Below are positions 1-8,004 of a stretch of DNA of 64,000 bases, piece by piece. A program made the position numbers and the translations under genes. How positions within the stretch are numbered: the first letter of the stretch is position 1; each line of letters starts with the position of its first letter. The notes beneath the pieces are model-generated. The model did no database searches and was not told the origin of the DNA. It saw nothing but the letters and a program-made list of their open reading frames with translations. The stretch comes from Lacrimispora sphenoides (GTDB lineage: Bacteria; Bacillota; Clostridia; Lachnospirales; Lachnospiraceae): the NCBI RefSeq assembly GCF_900105215.1, contig NZ_FOIP01000002.1, positions 930,001 through 994,000 of the forward strand, in the 5' to 3' direction.

Positions 1-1
1 A

Positions 2-322
2 GAAACCTTGAAAGCCTTTGTAGTTTTAGTTGCTCCTTTTGCTCCGCATATCGGTGAGGAGCTGTGGCAGCAGCTTGGCGGCGAGGCTTCCGTATTCCAT
101 GCTCAGTGGCCGGAATGTGATGAAGAGGCCATGAAGGATGACGAGATCGAAGTTGCAGTTCAGGTGAACGGAAAAACCCGTGCAGTGGTAAAACTTCCTG
201 CAGACGTATCTAAGGAAGATGCCATTGAAGCAGGCAAGGCTTTGATCCCGGATAAGATAACCGGAACCATTGTTAAGGAAATATATGTTCCTGGAAGAAT
301 TGTAAATATCGTGTGCAAATAA
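2..322 (+). CDS. leuS: Leucyl-tRNA synthetase, C-terminal fragment
   Basis: This is the last 106 codons of a gene that begins before the window; the frame is open to the left edge. The enzyme charges tRNA-Leu with leucine in the cytoplasm. The visible part contains the end of the anticodon-binding domain (APHIGEELWQQLG, typical of class Ia synthetases) and the small C-terminal domain with the VQVNGKTR motif and a terminal VPGRIVNIV. These two motifs are characteristic of bacterial LeuRS. The TTG at position 8 is not a real start. A strong hairpin terminator follows 28 bases after the stop. The family call is confident; nothing can be said about the missing N-terminus. Confidence 0.96.
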   Translation, partial: ETLKAFVVLVAPFAPHIGEELWQQLGGEASVFHAQWPECDEEAMKDDEIEVAVQVNGKTRAVVKLPADVSKEDAIEAGKALIPDKITGTIVKEIYVPGRIVNIVCK

Positions 323-350
323 AACCGTCTTTATAGGCGGATAACCTTTA

Positions 351-400
351 AAATAAGGACATTATAGGCTATTGAAAAATGGCTTATAATGTCCTTATTT
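351..400 (+). terminator. Long-stem hairpin terminator after leuS
   Basis: A 19-bp inverted repeat (351-369 with 382-400) has one mismatch and a 12-base loop, and the right arm ends in TTATTT. It sits directly after leuS. Its left arm is nearly identical to the terminator at 6961-7015. Confidence 0.8.
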
Positions 401-671
401 AGTGTTGAAATAATGTATGTAAAAATCCCCGCCCATGTCGTTAATAGGGCAATATGGGCAATATGGTGCGTCATAGATGCATTGTAAAGGTGCACTTTGA
501 AACATGTGTTTCATTTTAAGTTTAAAGGAAAACATAGGAGACTCTAAGTGGAACTGATGCTTTAAATCGTAGTTTAATTACTAAATAGTACAAAATTTTC
601 AGGATTCTGCAACTTTCCGGTCTCTTATTTCGTCTAATATAATAAATACATATGTTAGGAATAAATGTTAA
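401..671. other. AT-rich intergenic stretch, no gene seen
   Basis: Between the leuS terminator and the MBOAT gene I see no convincing coding sequence. A 60-codon minus-strand frame (522-704) overlaps the MBOAT start and has no ribosome site. A TAATATAAT stretch near 634-645 may be the -10 region of the MBOAT gene, but no good -35 hexamer matches it. Confidence 0.5.
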
Positions 672-2093
672 ATGATTTTTAGTAGCTTGGAGTTTATATT
701 TCAATTTCTGCCGATATTTCTGCTTCTTTATTCTGTATGCCCGGATAGAGCAAAAAATTTCTGCCTACTTGCAGGAAGCCTGTTTTTTTATTTTTATGGA
801 GTTGCGGAGCATCCGGCCTATATGGTGCTTTTGCTGTTATCTGTCTGCGTTAATTTCTGGGTTGGCAAGAAAATGAAACGATACAAATCTCGCTTAAGAC
901 GCAGGAAATGGTATCGCTTAGGAATTGCCTACAACCTGTTTTGGCTGATTCTGTTTAAATATTCAGGCTTTTTGATTGAACAGATCAGCTTATTACTACA
1001 AAATGGAGGGCTGGAGAAAGCGGCCGTTCCTGCCCTTCATCTGGCTCTTCCGCTGGGAATCAGCTTTTATACTTTCCAGGCCATTTCTTATCTGGCCGAT
1101 GTGTATCGGAAGGATGTGGCACCAGAAAAATCATTTCTGGACTTTGCCCTGTATATGACCATGTTTCCTCAGCTCATATCCGGACCGATTGTAACCTATA
1201 CTTCTCTTAGGGAGTTAATTAAAAAGCGGGTCCATACTATGGAACAAGTGGAAGCAGGACTTCGGGAATTTACAATTGGACTGGGATTGAAGGTGCTGCT
1301 TTCAAACCAGATAGGAGGACTGTGGAGCCAAATTGGAGCAGTAGGATATGAGAGTATTTCAACGCCACTTGCGTGGATGGGACTGGCAGCTTTCAGCCTA
1401 CGGCTGTATTTTGATTTCTATGGCTATTCCCTGATGGCCAGGGGACTGGGGATGATGTTGGGATTTCCTCTTCCTGATAACTTCAACCATCCCTATATGG
1501 CTCTGACCATGACAGATTTTTGGCGCAGATGGCACATGACTCTGGGCGGCTGGTTTCGGAATTATGTATATATTCCGCTGGGCGGAAACCGTGAGGGACT
1601 CTTAAAAACCTTTCGAAACATGCTTGTCGTATGGCTCCTGACCGGACTGTGGCACGGAACAAGCTCCAACTTTCTCTTATGGGGATTTGTTCTGTTTGCG
1701 CTTATATCATTGGAGAAGCTGGGACTGGGAAAACTACTGGAACGCTGGAGAGTTGTGGGACATGTGTATATGCTGTTTGCAATTCCTCTTACATGGATGT
1801 TATTTGCAATAACGGATTTTTCACAGTTGGGAATTTATATTCAACGGCTATTTCCCTTTCTGTCGCCTGTCGGGAAATATACATATTTTGCCGGAGATTT
1901 CCTGAAATACGGAAGGAGCTATGGATTGTCCTTATGCGCTGGTCTCATTTTCATGACTGGTCTTCCGCGAAGACTGTATGACAGAAAACGGGAAAGCCTA
2001 TGTACAGCAATCGCCCTATTGATCATATTCTGGCTGTGTGTCTATTGTATGAAAATGGGCGCAAATGATCCGTTTATGTATTTCAATTTTTAG
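672..2093 (+). CDS. MBOAT family membrane O-acyltransferase (AlgI-like)
   Basis: This 473-residue polytopic membrane protein belongs to the MBOAT family. AlgI/DltB-like members pass acyl (often acetyl) groups across the membrane onto cell-envelope polysaccharides. The sequence shows many hydrophobic segments, the family block FWRRWHMTLGGWFRNYVYIPLGG (His288) and the LWHG motif with the probable catalytic His328. It starts at ATG 672 after a weak TTAGGA site. The next gene, 17 bases downstream, encodes a secreted SGNH hydrolase-like protein. That pairing is common for AlgI-type acyltransferases, where the SGNH partner acts on the outer face. The acceptor polymer cannot be read from the sequence. 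Confidence 0.9.
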   Translation: MIFSSLEFIFQFLPIFLLLYSVCPDRAKNFCLLAGSLFFYFYGVAEHPAYMVLLLLSVCVNFWVGKKMKRYKSRLRRRKWYRLGIAYNLFWLILFKYSGFLIEQISLLLQNGGLEKAAVPALHLALPLGISFYTFQAISYLADVYRKDVAPEKSFLDFALYMTMFPQLISGPIVTYTSLRELIKKRVHTMEQVEAGLREFTIGLGLKVLLSNQIGGLWSQIGAVGYESISTPLAWMGLAAFSLRLYFDFYGYSLMARGLGMMLGFPLPDNFNHPYMALTMTDFWRRWHMTLGGWFRNYVYIPLGGNREGLLKTFRNMLVVWLLTGLWHGTSSNFLLWGFVLFALISLEKLGLGKLLERWRVVGHVYMLFAIPLTWMLFAITDFSQLGIYIQRLFPFLSPVGKYTYFAGDFLKYGRSYGLSLCAGLIFMTGLPRRLYDRKRESLCTAIALLIIFWLCVYCMKMGANDPFMYFNF

Positions 2094-2110
2094 ATTGTGA
2101 GGAATAAGCA

Positions 2111-3142
2111 ATGAGAAAATACTGGTTTACCCTTCTTTTAGCCGTCAGTCTGGTACTGATTGCAGTTCTGCATGCATCAGCAGGAAGCGTGGATCCGTTA
2201 ACAACCCTGAGGCTGAACCTGGAAGGAAGCAAATGGTCGCATGGAGACAGTATAGATACAACTGATAGTTTAGACGAATCTGACAATTTAGATGAAACTG
2301 ATAGTCCAGACGAAACTGATAGTCCAGACGAAACTGAAAATTCAAACGAAACTGAAAGTTCAGACGAAACTGCTGATGAGAGTGCAATTGTCGGTGCGAG
2401 CGAAGCAAGTGGTGAAGACACCACCGATAGTTCAAGCGAAACTGCTGATGAGCACGCAATGGACGGTGTAAGCGTAGCAAGTGGTGCAGATGTAACGGGC
2501 AATACGAGCGGGTCAAATGATAGGAATGCAGAATTTAGGCCGTCTTCCATGTTGCTGCAGCCAGGACAAAGGCCGGAGCCGCCTGAAAATTTCCAGGGCG
2601 TACTTTTTATTGGAGATTCAAGAACCATGGGGCTTTCCGAGTATGGAGATTTGGGGAATGCCTCAGTATTTGCAAACTCCGGCATGAGCGTTTTCAATGT
2701 ATTAACTGCCCGCGTCTCATCAGGAGGTGAGAAACTAACTCTGGATGAGGTTCTTTCAAGCGAACATTACCAGATGATTTACCTTATGCTTGGGATCAAC
2801 GAACTGGGTTATGATATGTCCCAGACTATAAAACAATATAATGAGGTTTTGGACAAAATCAAGGAAATGCAGCCAGAAGCAATCATGGTCTTAGAAGCAA
2901 ATCTCCACATTACCAGTGAAAAATCAGAAAAAAGTCCTGTTTACAGTAACAGTAAAATTAATCGGTTGAATCAGGAAATACAGAAGATAGCAGAAGAAAA
3001 TAGCTGCTATTATATTGATGTTAATGAAATATTTGACGATGAAGGAGGCAGCCTGAACCAGGCTTACTCGACAGACGGTTCCCATATATTGGGAAAATAT
3101 TATGCCGAGTGGGTAAAATGGCTGAAGGAAAAAAAGGTTTAA
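2111..3142 (+). CDS. Secreted SGNH/GDSL-type hydrolase or acyltransferase partner of MBOAT
   Basis: The 343-residue protein has an N-terminal signal or anchor segment (about residues 4-24). An acidic Ser/Thr/Asp/Glu-rich linker follows (about 45-140), built partly from six-residue repeats. The C-terminal SGNH domain has block I GDSR (probable nucleophile Ser170) and a DGSH motif (Asp322, His325) completing the triad. Proteins of this kind next to an MBOAT gene usually take part in O-acetylation of an exported polysaccharide. The ribosome site GTGAGGAATAAGCA precedes ATG 2111. The gene ends at a terminator. Hydrolase versus transferase activity cannot be decided from sequence. Confidence 0.85.
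   Translation: MRKYWFTLLLAVSLVLIAVLHASAGSVDPLTTLRLNLEGSKWSHGDSIDTTDSLDESDNLDETDSPDETDSPDETENSNETESSDETADESAIVGASEASGEDTTDSSSETADEHAMDGVSVASGADVTGNTSGSNDRNAEFRPSSMLLQPGQRPEPPENFQGVLFIGDSRTMGLSEYGDLGNASVFANSGMSVFNVLTARVSSGGEKLTLDEVLSSEHYQMIYLMLGINELGYDMSQTIKQYNEVLDKIKEMQPEAIMVLEANLHITSEKSEKSPVYSNSKINRLNQEIQKIAEENSCYYIDVNEIFDDEGGSLNQAYSTDGSHILGKYYAEWVKWLKEKKV
2264..2371 (+). repeat. Six tandem 18-bp units coding an acidic linker
   Basis: Six consecutive 18-bp units each encode a version of D-S-x-D-E-T within the SGNH protein linker. Two adjacent units (GATAGTCCAGACGAAACT) are identical and the others differ by a few bases, so this is a recently expanded, length-variable coding repeat. Confidence 0.8.
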
Positions 3143-3185
3143 TTAATTTTGAACTTTATGGTATTACCTATTAAGATGTTTAGTT

Positions 3186-3224
3186 AAACACCTGTCAAAA
3201 TTTAATCGATGGGTGTTTTCTTTT
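3186..3224 (+). terminator. Rho-independent terminator of the MBOAT-SGNH operon
   Basis: AAACACC (3186-3192) pairs with GGTGTTT (3212-3218) and is followed by a run of T with one C. It lies 44 bases after the SGNH stop codon. Confidence 0.7.
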
Positions 3225-3229
3225 AGTGA

Positions 3230-3384
3230 ATATTAGTGGATGATATAGCTTCTATGTACATTGATACAGGGACAATTAAAATGATGCAGCTGGTTATCAG
3301 ATTGCTTCATGGTCAAATCAAAGTTTATACGGCGGATATACATTGGATTATGAAAATCTGGTGGCTTTTATGTTAATGAAATAG
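3230..3384 (+). pseudogene. Possible decayed gene remnant with frameshift
   Basis: Protein-like sequence runs in two frames. Frame 3230-3280 reads ILVDDIASMYIDTGTIK. After a +2 shift, 3280-3384 reads NDAAGYQIASWSNQSLYGG, then YTLDYENLVAFMLMK and a TAG stop. The composition looks like a real protein C-terminus, but there is no start codon or ribosome site and the upstream part is missing. I do not recognise the family. The reading is inference from composition only. Confidence 0.35.
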
Positions 3385-3420
3385 TATAATGATAAAAAAT
3401 ACTGGAAAGAGAGTAATTTT

Positions 3421-3579
3421 ATGACCGAATACATGAATGAACCAATTAATTATGAGTTTACTGAACAGGATATTATTGATGAATATATAAAATGTGGAGA
3501 CATCAGAAAGGTTGCTGGAATATATTGTTTGGAGAAAAAGTCGGTTAAGTCAATTTTAAAGAATGAAGGGGTTTTATAA
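3421..3579 (+). CDS. Small 52-residue protein, possible helix-turn-helix
   Basis: ATG 3421 follows a GAAAGAGAG ribosome-site-like stretch and opens a 52-codon frame ending at TAA 3577-3579. The product begins MTEYMNEPINYEFTEQDIID. The segment IIDEYIKCGDIRKVAGIYCLEKKSVKSIL has the spacing of a small helix-turn-helix, as in short recombinase- or transposase-like DNA-binding domains. It follows a gene remnant and precedes a lipoprotein gene in the AT-rich accessory block. I do not recognise a named family, and the HTH reading is inference. Confidence 0.5.
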   Translation: MTEYMNEPINYEFTEQDIIDEYIKCGDIRKVAGIYCLEKKSVKSILKNEGVL

Positions 3580-3637
3580 TAGTTCATTGACTTTAAACGT
3601 AAAAACCGCAGCAAATCAAAATAAAAGGAGAATTATC

Positions 3638-4243
3638 ATGATTTCACAATACAAAAAAACACCCATTAAATGGACTGTAATAATGTTGCTGTGCCTTATT
3701 TTATTAAATGGATGCTCAAGTACGTCCAGTTCTTCCCCCGGGACGAATCCGCAAGATACCGCAGTAACGGAAAGCAGTTCAAAGGTCAGTGAGAATTCTG
3801 TCGCACAGGCTCCCCCTATTGCCGTTTCCGAAGAGGAGTCAGTTACTCATGACCAAGTGTCTTCCTCTGATAACGAAGTCAGCTCTTTTGAAATATATTT
3901 TAATTTATTGGGTTTGAGTAAACAAGAACTGAACAATAACATAAGTGAGAAGCCGGAACCAGTAGACGAGGGCGGTTTGGAATATAAAGAGACTGGAATT
4001 AGAGTATGGTTTAATTCAGATACTGGTATTGTCAACCAGGTATTTACACAGCGGGAAGATTTGGACTTCAAAGGTGCTAAAATCGGTGATAAAGCGGAAA
4101 GCTTTCAGAATGCCTTTGGGGAGCCGATTAGTGATCAAAATGGCGACATGCATTTTAAATATAAAGATGGTTATATATCCGTTATTTATGATACACAGAC
4201 CGGGATCACTTTTGCTGTTTATCTCTTAAATGAAGATTTTTAG
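3638..4243 (+). CDS. Putative secreted lipoprotein, function unknown
   Basis: The start at ATG 3638 is preceded by AAAAGGAG with a good spacer, and gives a 201-residue protein. Extending the frame to 3563 would overlap the upstream small gene and has no ribosome site. The N-terminus is a lipoprotein signal: a hydrophobic core and an LLNGC lipobox, then a Ser/Thr-rich linker (SSTSSSSPG). The C-terminal half looks like a small folded domain with GDKAESFQNAFGEP and HFKYKDGYISVIYD, a pattern seen in surface proteins with a repeated beta-type module. It is probably anchored to the outer face of the membrane. I cannot name the family. Confidence 0.75.
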   Translation: MISQYKKTPIKWTVIMLLCLILLNGCSSTSSSSPGTNPQDTAVTESSSKVSENSVAQAPPIAVSEEESVTHDQVSSSDNEVSSFEIYFNLLGLSKQELNNNISEKPEPVDEGGLEYKETGIRVWFNSDTGIVNQVFTQREDLDFKGAKIGDKAESFQNAFGEPISDQNGDMHFKYKDGYISVIYDTQTGITFAVYLLNEDF

Positions 4244-4447
4244 GGTATTTGTTCAAAAACTATGTGTCGAAAGGGTAATATCATTGTTGTTTCAAGTACT
4301 TTGTTCATGTGTGAGTGTATGGTTTTATAAATTTATTCTTTATTATACATTTAACGCATTTATAATGGTAACAGTGCTTGATAATAACGATACTGCAAGG
4401 TTGGCTGTCCAGCTTTTGGCTGAGGCCATTTAAAGAAGGAGAACAAA

Positions 4448-5530
4448 ATGGAACGTCAAAAAAATTATGAGAAAACTCAGTTGCTTATTTTTCTGGGTGT
4501 GGCCTTTGCATTACCTTATATCTTAGGGATTTTAATGGGAATTGGCTATAGTAAGGGGCTTGATGTATCGGTTTTCCCTTCGGCCCAAATGTTCTACCCT
4601 GCTTCGGGAGCGATACTGGCTGCTATAATTACACACAAAGAAGATCCTCTGATTCCTAAGAGATTTTTTATTGGTTATTTATTTTTTAGTTTCTTGTTAT
4701 TGGTTTGTACAGTAGCGAGTATTATTGTACCTGGAATGAGCTGGAATGTTATTTCACAATATTTAATGATACTTGGTTCTGTTATCGCATGGATTTTACT
4801 GCTTACTGAGAAGAAAGATAAGCGCATTGCCTATGGCTTGAAAGGAGGGCGTTGGAAAAAAACTGCTCTTATTATTCTGCTGTATTTAATTCTTTACTTT
4901 GGCAGAACCGTTATCATGTATATCTTAAGCGGTCAAATGCAAACCATGTTTGAATTAATACAAAAGCCTGTTACCTGGCTGATGTTAATCACGTTGCCCA
5001 TAAACTATTTTTTAATATTTATTGCATTTTTTGGAGAGGAATATGGTTGGAGGTACTTTCTTCAGCCTATACTGCAAAAAAAGTTTGGAATGGTTCGCGG
5101 TGTATTAGTTCTTGGAATTGCTTGGGGAGTGTGGCATTTACCCATTAATTTCTTTTATTATTCCTCTCCCTCTGCTGGGCTTATAAGCTTGACAGGACAA
5201 TTAATTACATGTGTTACATTGGGAATATTCTATGGTTGGGCTTACTTAAAAACCGATAATATATGGACGGTTGTTATTTTGCATTTTATTAACAATAATC
5301 TGGTTCCGATTATTACCGGAAATTATACGGAGGAAGTTCTGCAAAATCAGGACGTAACATGGAATGGTGTGATTGTATTACTAGTGGTCAATACACTGTT
5401 GTTTGCAGGTGTTATTTTTACAAGTTATTTTAAAAACCATAGCCGGAGACTTCCAACAATGGATGAACGAGTGGATCGGCAGATGAAGAAATTGGAAGAA
5501 CTGGCACAATGGCAGGATACGATGGAATAA
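4448..5530 (+). CDS. CPBP family intramembrane metalloprotease
   Basis: This 360-residue protein has about eight hydrophobic segments and the CPBP/Abi (CAAX prenyl protease 2-like) motifs: EEYGWR with Glu197, Glu198 and Arg202, then WHLPINFF with His230, and later HFINNN. These residues form the metal-binding active site in the membrane. Bacterial family members are linked to bacteriocin self-immunity or processing of membrane peptides, but no bacteriocin gene is visible nearby. AAGAAGGAG precedes ATG 4448. The 204 bases upstream hold no convincing gene. A small hairpin follows the stop. Confidence 0.9.
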   Translation: MERQKNYEKTQLLIFLGVAFALPYILGILMGIGYSKGLDVSVFPSAQMFYPASGAILAAIITHKEDPLIPKRFFIGYLFFSFLLLVCTVASIIVPGMSWNVISQYLMILGSVIAWILLLTEKKDKRIAYGLKGGRWKKTALIILLYLILYFGRTVIMYILSGQMQTMFELIQKPVTWLMLITLPINYFLIFIAFFGEEYGWRYFLQPILQKKFGMVRGVLVLGIAWGVWHLPINFFYYSSPSAGLISLTGQLITCVTLGIFYGWAYLKTDNIWTVVILHFINNNLVPIITGNYTEEVLQNQDVTWNGVIVLLVVNTLLFAGVIFTSYFKNHSRRLPTMDERVDRQMKKLEELAQWQDTME

Positions 5531-5534
5531 TAGG

Positions 5535-5558
5535 CACAGTCAGATGACTGTGAAATTT
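5535..5558 (+). terminator. Short hairpin after the CPBP gene
   Basis: CACAGTC (5535-5541) pairs with GACTGTG (5546-5552) over a 4-base loop, followed by AAATTTT. It is a weak candidate terminator with few T residues. Confidence 0.45.
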
Positions 5559-5620
5559 TAATCGTATGAACATGTAGGATTAGCATATAATTGAATTAAT
5601 AAGATCATTTGAGGAAAGCC

Positions 5621-6955
5621 ATGATCATACATGTTGTCCAACCCGGCGAAACCATCAAATCAATATCAGAATATTACAAAATTCCTGTTGACAGATTAAT
5701 ATTAGAAAACGGAATTACAAATCCTGATAATTTAGCAATAGGTCAAACCATTGTGATTGTTCAACCGGAAACAATCTATACCGTCCAGCCCGGCGATACT
5801 TTAAATAGTATTGCGGAGCAGCATAATGTTTCACGGATAGAATTACTGAGAAACAATCCCTATCTCTCAGATAGAGAATTTTTGTACTCCGGTGAAACGA
5901 TTGTTATAAATTATCAAACGAATAGAACAAGAGCAATTAACACCGGAGGCTATGCCTTTCCATATATTGATAATTCGGTTTTAATAAAAACACTGCCTTT
6001 TTTAACTTATTTAACTATTTTCAATTACAGGGCTACAAGTGAGGGAGAAATTATTGCCAGGGCTGACGACACTGAGCTTATCCAGTTGGCTAAAGCATAT
6101 GGAGTTGCGCCCATGTTGTTTGTTTCTACTATCACGGAAGAAGGAATAGTGAGCCATGATGTGAACTATGAAATTTTAAATAATCCTACAATACAAGATC
6201 GTCTTATTGAATATGCTCTTCAAATATTAAAAAGGAAAGGTTATTACGGGATTAACATATATGTCGAAGACATCACCTTTGACAATATCAATAGCATTGC
6301 GGATTATTTGAAGAAAGCCTCGGCGATTTTTCATGCAGAAGGTTTCAGGATCTTGATTACCGTAACACCTATCACGAATATTGATACCCCTTACGTCAGT
6401 TTTGAAAAATTAGATTATGCTAAATTGTCTGATTATGTAGATGGAATCATATTTGCCTCCTATGATTGGGCAAGGATTTACAACTACCCTAATTCAGTTT
6501 TCCCGGTTTATGTTTTAAGAGAATTATTAGATTACGCAGTTAGTATTATTCCTAATGAAAAAATCATTTTTGGAATTACCACCCTAGGTTATGATTGGAC
6601 ACTTCCATATGTTCCAGGTGCCACAGCTGCTATTGTAATGACTAATAATAGAGCGGTACAAATTGCAGCGGAAAACGATCTGCCGATACAATTTAATGAT
6701 GCAGCACAGGCGCCTTACTTTTACTATGAGGATTGTGATGGGAACATGCATGTAGTTTGGTTTAAAGATGCAAGAAGCTTTAACGCAAGAGCAGGGCTGG
6801 CAGAAGAATATAACCTCCAGGGCTTATCTATTTGGACAATTATGAGGTTTGATGCTCAAATGTGGTTTATTATTAATACTAAATATTACATAGAGAAGCT
6901 TATGGAGAGTGTGACGAAGCAAGGATGCCGACCAAGGTTCAGGCCAAAGTGCTGA
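5621..6955 (+). CDS. LysM-GH18 spore peptidoglycan hydrolase (YaaH/SleL-like)
   Basis: Two N-terminal LysM modules (about residues 2-45 and 49-93, with VQPGETIKSISEYY and VQPGDTLNSIAEQHN) are followed by a GH18-type barrel (about 105-430). This is the architecture of SleL/YaaH, an N-acetylglucosaminidase that degrades spore cortex fragments. The region GYYGINIYVEDITFDNINS corresponds to the GH18 active strand, with Glu and Asp near the usual DxxDxDxE position but not the exact motif, so the catalytic residues need care. ATG 5621 follows GAGG by six bases. The in-frame TTG at 5609 would overlap that site. There is no signal peptide, as expected for a forespore or coat-associated enzyme. Confidence 0.85.
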   Translation: MIIHVVQPGETIKSISEYYKIPVDRLILENGITNPDNLAIGQTIVIVQPETIYTVQPGDTLNSIAEQHNVSRIELLRNNPYLSDREFLYSGETIVINYQTNRTRAINTGGYAFPYIDNSVLIKTLPFLTYLTIFNYRATSEGEIIARADDTELIQLAKAYGVAPMLFVSTITEEGIVSHDVNYEILNNPTIQDRLIEYALQILKRKGYYGINIYVEDITFDNINSIADYLKKASAIFHAEGFRILITVTPITNIDTPYVSFEKLDYAKLSDYVDGIIFASYDWARIYNYPNSVFPVYVLRELLDYAVSIIPNEKIIFGITTLGYDWTLPYVPGATAAIVMTNNRAVQIAAENDLPIQFNDAAQAPYFYYEDCDGNMHVVWFKDARSFNARAGLAEEYNLQGLSIWTIMRFDAQMWFIINTKYYIEKLMESVTKQGCRPRFRPKC

Positions 6956-6960
6956 GTGGT

Positions 6961-7015
6961 AAAATAAGGACATTATAGCGGATCCCTATTGGGACCGCCC
7001 ATAATGTCCTTTTTC
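6961..7015. terminator. Bidirectional terminator between convergent genes
   Basis: AGGACATTAT (6967-6976) pairs with ATAATGTCCT (7001-7010), and inner GC-rich arms pair with one bulge. TTTTTC follows on the plus strand and TATTTT on the minus strand. It lies between the stops of the LysM gene (6955) and the minus-strand gene (7016). The first 18 bases match 350-367. Confidence 0.85.
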
Positions 7016-7303
7016 TTATTTTGTATTGCGCTTCATTATATTTTGGGAAAGCATGCGCAAGGTATCCATTCGTTTCCGCTCGTTTGGAGTCATGTTGGCG
7101 CTCATAATGGAAATGAGAAGGTCAGTCTCTTCATTACTGAACTGAATGCCTTTTCGGCTTGCTTCTGCATTTAAGTTTAAAAGTGTTGGAACAAGCTGGT
7201 CTTTTGGAGTGGATTCTACCCGCTTTGCAAATTCGGACAGCATGGAGAGTTTTTGCGGATTCATATTTCTAAGTCTGGGGTCTTGTTTCCAATTAATATT
7301 CAT
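7016..7303 (-). CDS. Conserved clostridial hypothetical protein (95 aa)
   Basis: The 95-residue product is soluble, charged and predicted to be helical, beginning MNINWKQDPRLRNMNPQKLS. It has no signal peptide, Cys cluster or known catalytic motif. It is the downstream member of a two-gene minus-strand unit, 57 bases after the 188-residue gene. The content of Met, Gln, Asn and Leu (PQKLSMLSEFAKRV) resembles the tail of its partner (MPLDQLKNFMPPDQQAKFE), which suggests they act together. I recognise it only as the type of conserved hypothetical protein seen in Lachnospiraceae and assign no function. A bidirectional terminator follows. Confidence 0.75.
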   Translation of the reverse strand: MNINWKQDPRLRNMNPQKLSMLSEFAKRVESTPKDQLVPTLLNLNAEASRKGIQFSNEETDLLISIMSANMTPNERKRMDTLRMLSQNIMKRNTK

Positions 7304-7360
7304 AGGTTGTCATTTTTCCTTTCTATGGTATATGGTAAGGGAGCCAGGGAGAAACATGGA

Positions 7361-7927
7361 TTAATTCATCTGCTGCATGGCCGACATCATAAGCTGCATG
7401 GTTTCAAACTTGGCCTGTTGATCCGGTGGCATGAAATTCTTGAGCTGATCCAGTGGCATCCGTCCAAAGGAGTTATTATTCTGCCGGTGGTTGCCAGTAG
7501 GCTTGCTGGATCCTTCAGTCTGGGATTGAGATTGGAACTGGGATTGGGCCTGGACCGGAATGGTGGAACTTGGTACCGGGCTTGGATCCGGGGAAGAGTT
7601 GGCCAGTCTAAGGCCCTGGGAGAAGTTGATAATAAGGTCAATGAGATCCTGTTCCGCCGGATTCGCAAAGGACTTTATGGTGTTCAGCATGTCAAGGGGG
7701 TTGTTATTCCGCTCTCTTTCCCTTGAGGAGTTGAGTCCCATGGCAGCTACCTCTCCTTCTTCAAAAAGATCAATGGTGCGGCGCAGCTCGTTTATTTTAA
7801 CGAAGTAGGACATAAAACGCTGCTGGGAAACACTCATATAAGGCAGGGCAGCCTTCATCATCTGAAGATGATTATCACCGATAAGGGAGTCCAGATCATT
7901 TGCGCGAATATTTTGCTCGTTGTTCAT
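7361..7927 (-). CDS. Conserved clostridial hypothetical protein (188 aa)
   Basis: The product has a helical N-terminal half (MNNEQNIRANDLDSLIGDNH onward), a Ser/Pro/Gln-rich low-complexity linker (about residues 110-145) and a Met/Gln-rich helical tail ending MMSAMQQMN. There is no membrane segment. A GTAAGGA ribosome site precedes the ATG at 7927. It heads a two-gene operon divergent from the small gene at 8005, with a 22-bp dyad between them. The helix-linker-helix layout suggests a scaffold or regulatory protein, but that is speculation and the function is unknown. Confidence 0.75.
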   Translation of the reverse strand: MNNEQNIRANDLDSLIGDNHLQMMKAALPYMSVSQQRFMSYFVKINELRRTIDLFEEGEVAAMGLNSSRERERNNNPLDMLNTIKSFANPAEQDLIDLIINFSQGLRLANSSPDPSPVPSSTIPVQAQSQFQSQSQTEGSSKPTGNHRQNNNSFGRMPLDQLKNFMPPDQQAKFETMQLMMSAMQQMN

Positions 7928-7952
7928 GGCATAAGATTCCTTACTTTTCTTG

Positions 7953-7979
7953 TTGACAATATATGCGTCTGCATATATT
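7953..7979. promoter_or_regulatory. Promoter-like box with 22-bp dyad between divergent genes
   Basis: A consensus TTGACA (7953-7958) is followed by the perfect inverted repeat AATATATGC-GTCT-GCATATATT (7958-7979). The right arm contains a possible TATATT -10, with a short 15-base spacing. The dyad lies where a repressor could block the plus-strand gene at 8005. Confidence 0.5.
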
Positions 7980-8004
7980 AGTATTACAGGAGAGTGATTT
8001 AGAT

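Noticed and set aside
522..704. 60-codon minus-strand frame before the MBOAT gene
   Set aside because: No ribosome site and overlaps the MBOAT start.
2083..2697. Minus-strand Ser/Leu/Val-rich frame opposite the SGNH gene
   Set aside because: Antisense of the acidic coding repeat; no start signal.
3563..3637. Upstream extension of the lipoprotein frame
   Set aside because: Overlaps the 3421-3579 gene, while ATG 3638 has a good AAAAGGAG and begins a proper lipoprotein signal.
4230..4433. 67-codon frame between the lipoprotein and CPBP genes
   Set aside because: Overlaps the lipoprotein end, no ribosome site, odd composition. The tail DNNDTARLAVQLLAEAI looks protein-like, so a remnant cannot be excluded.
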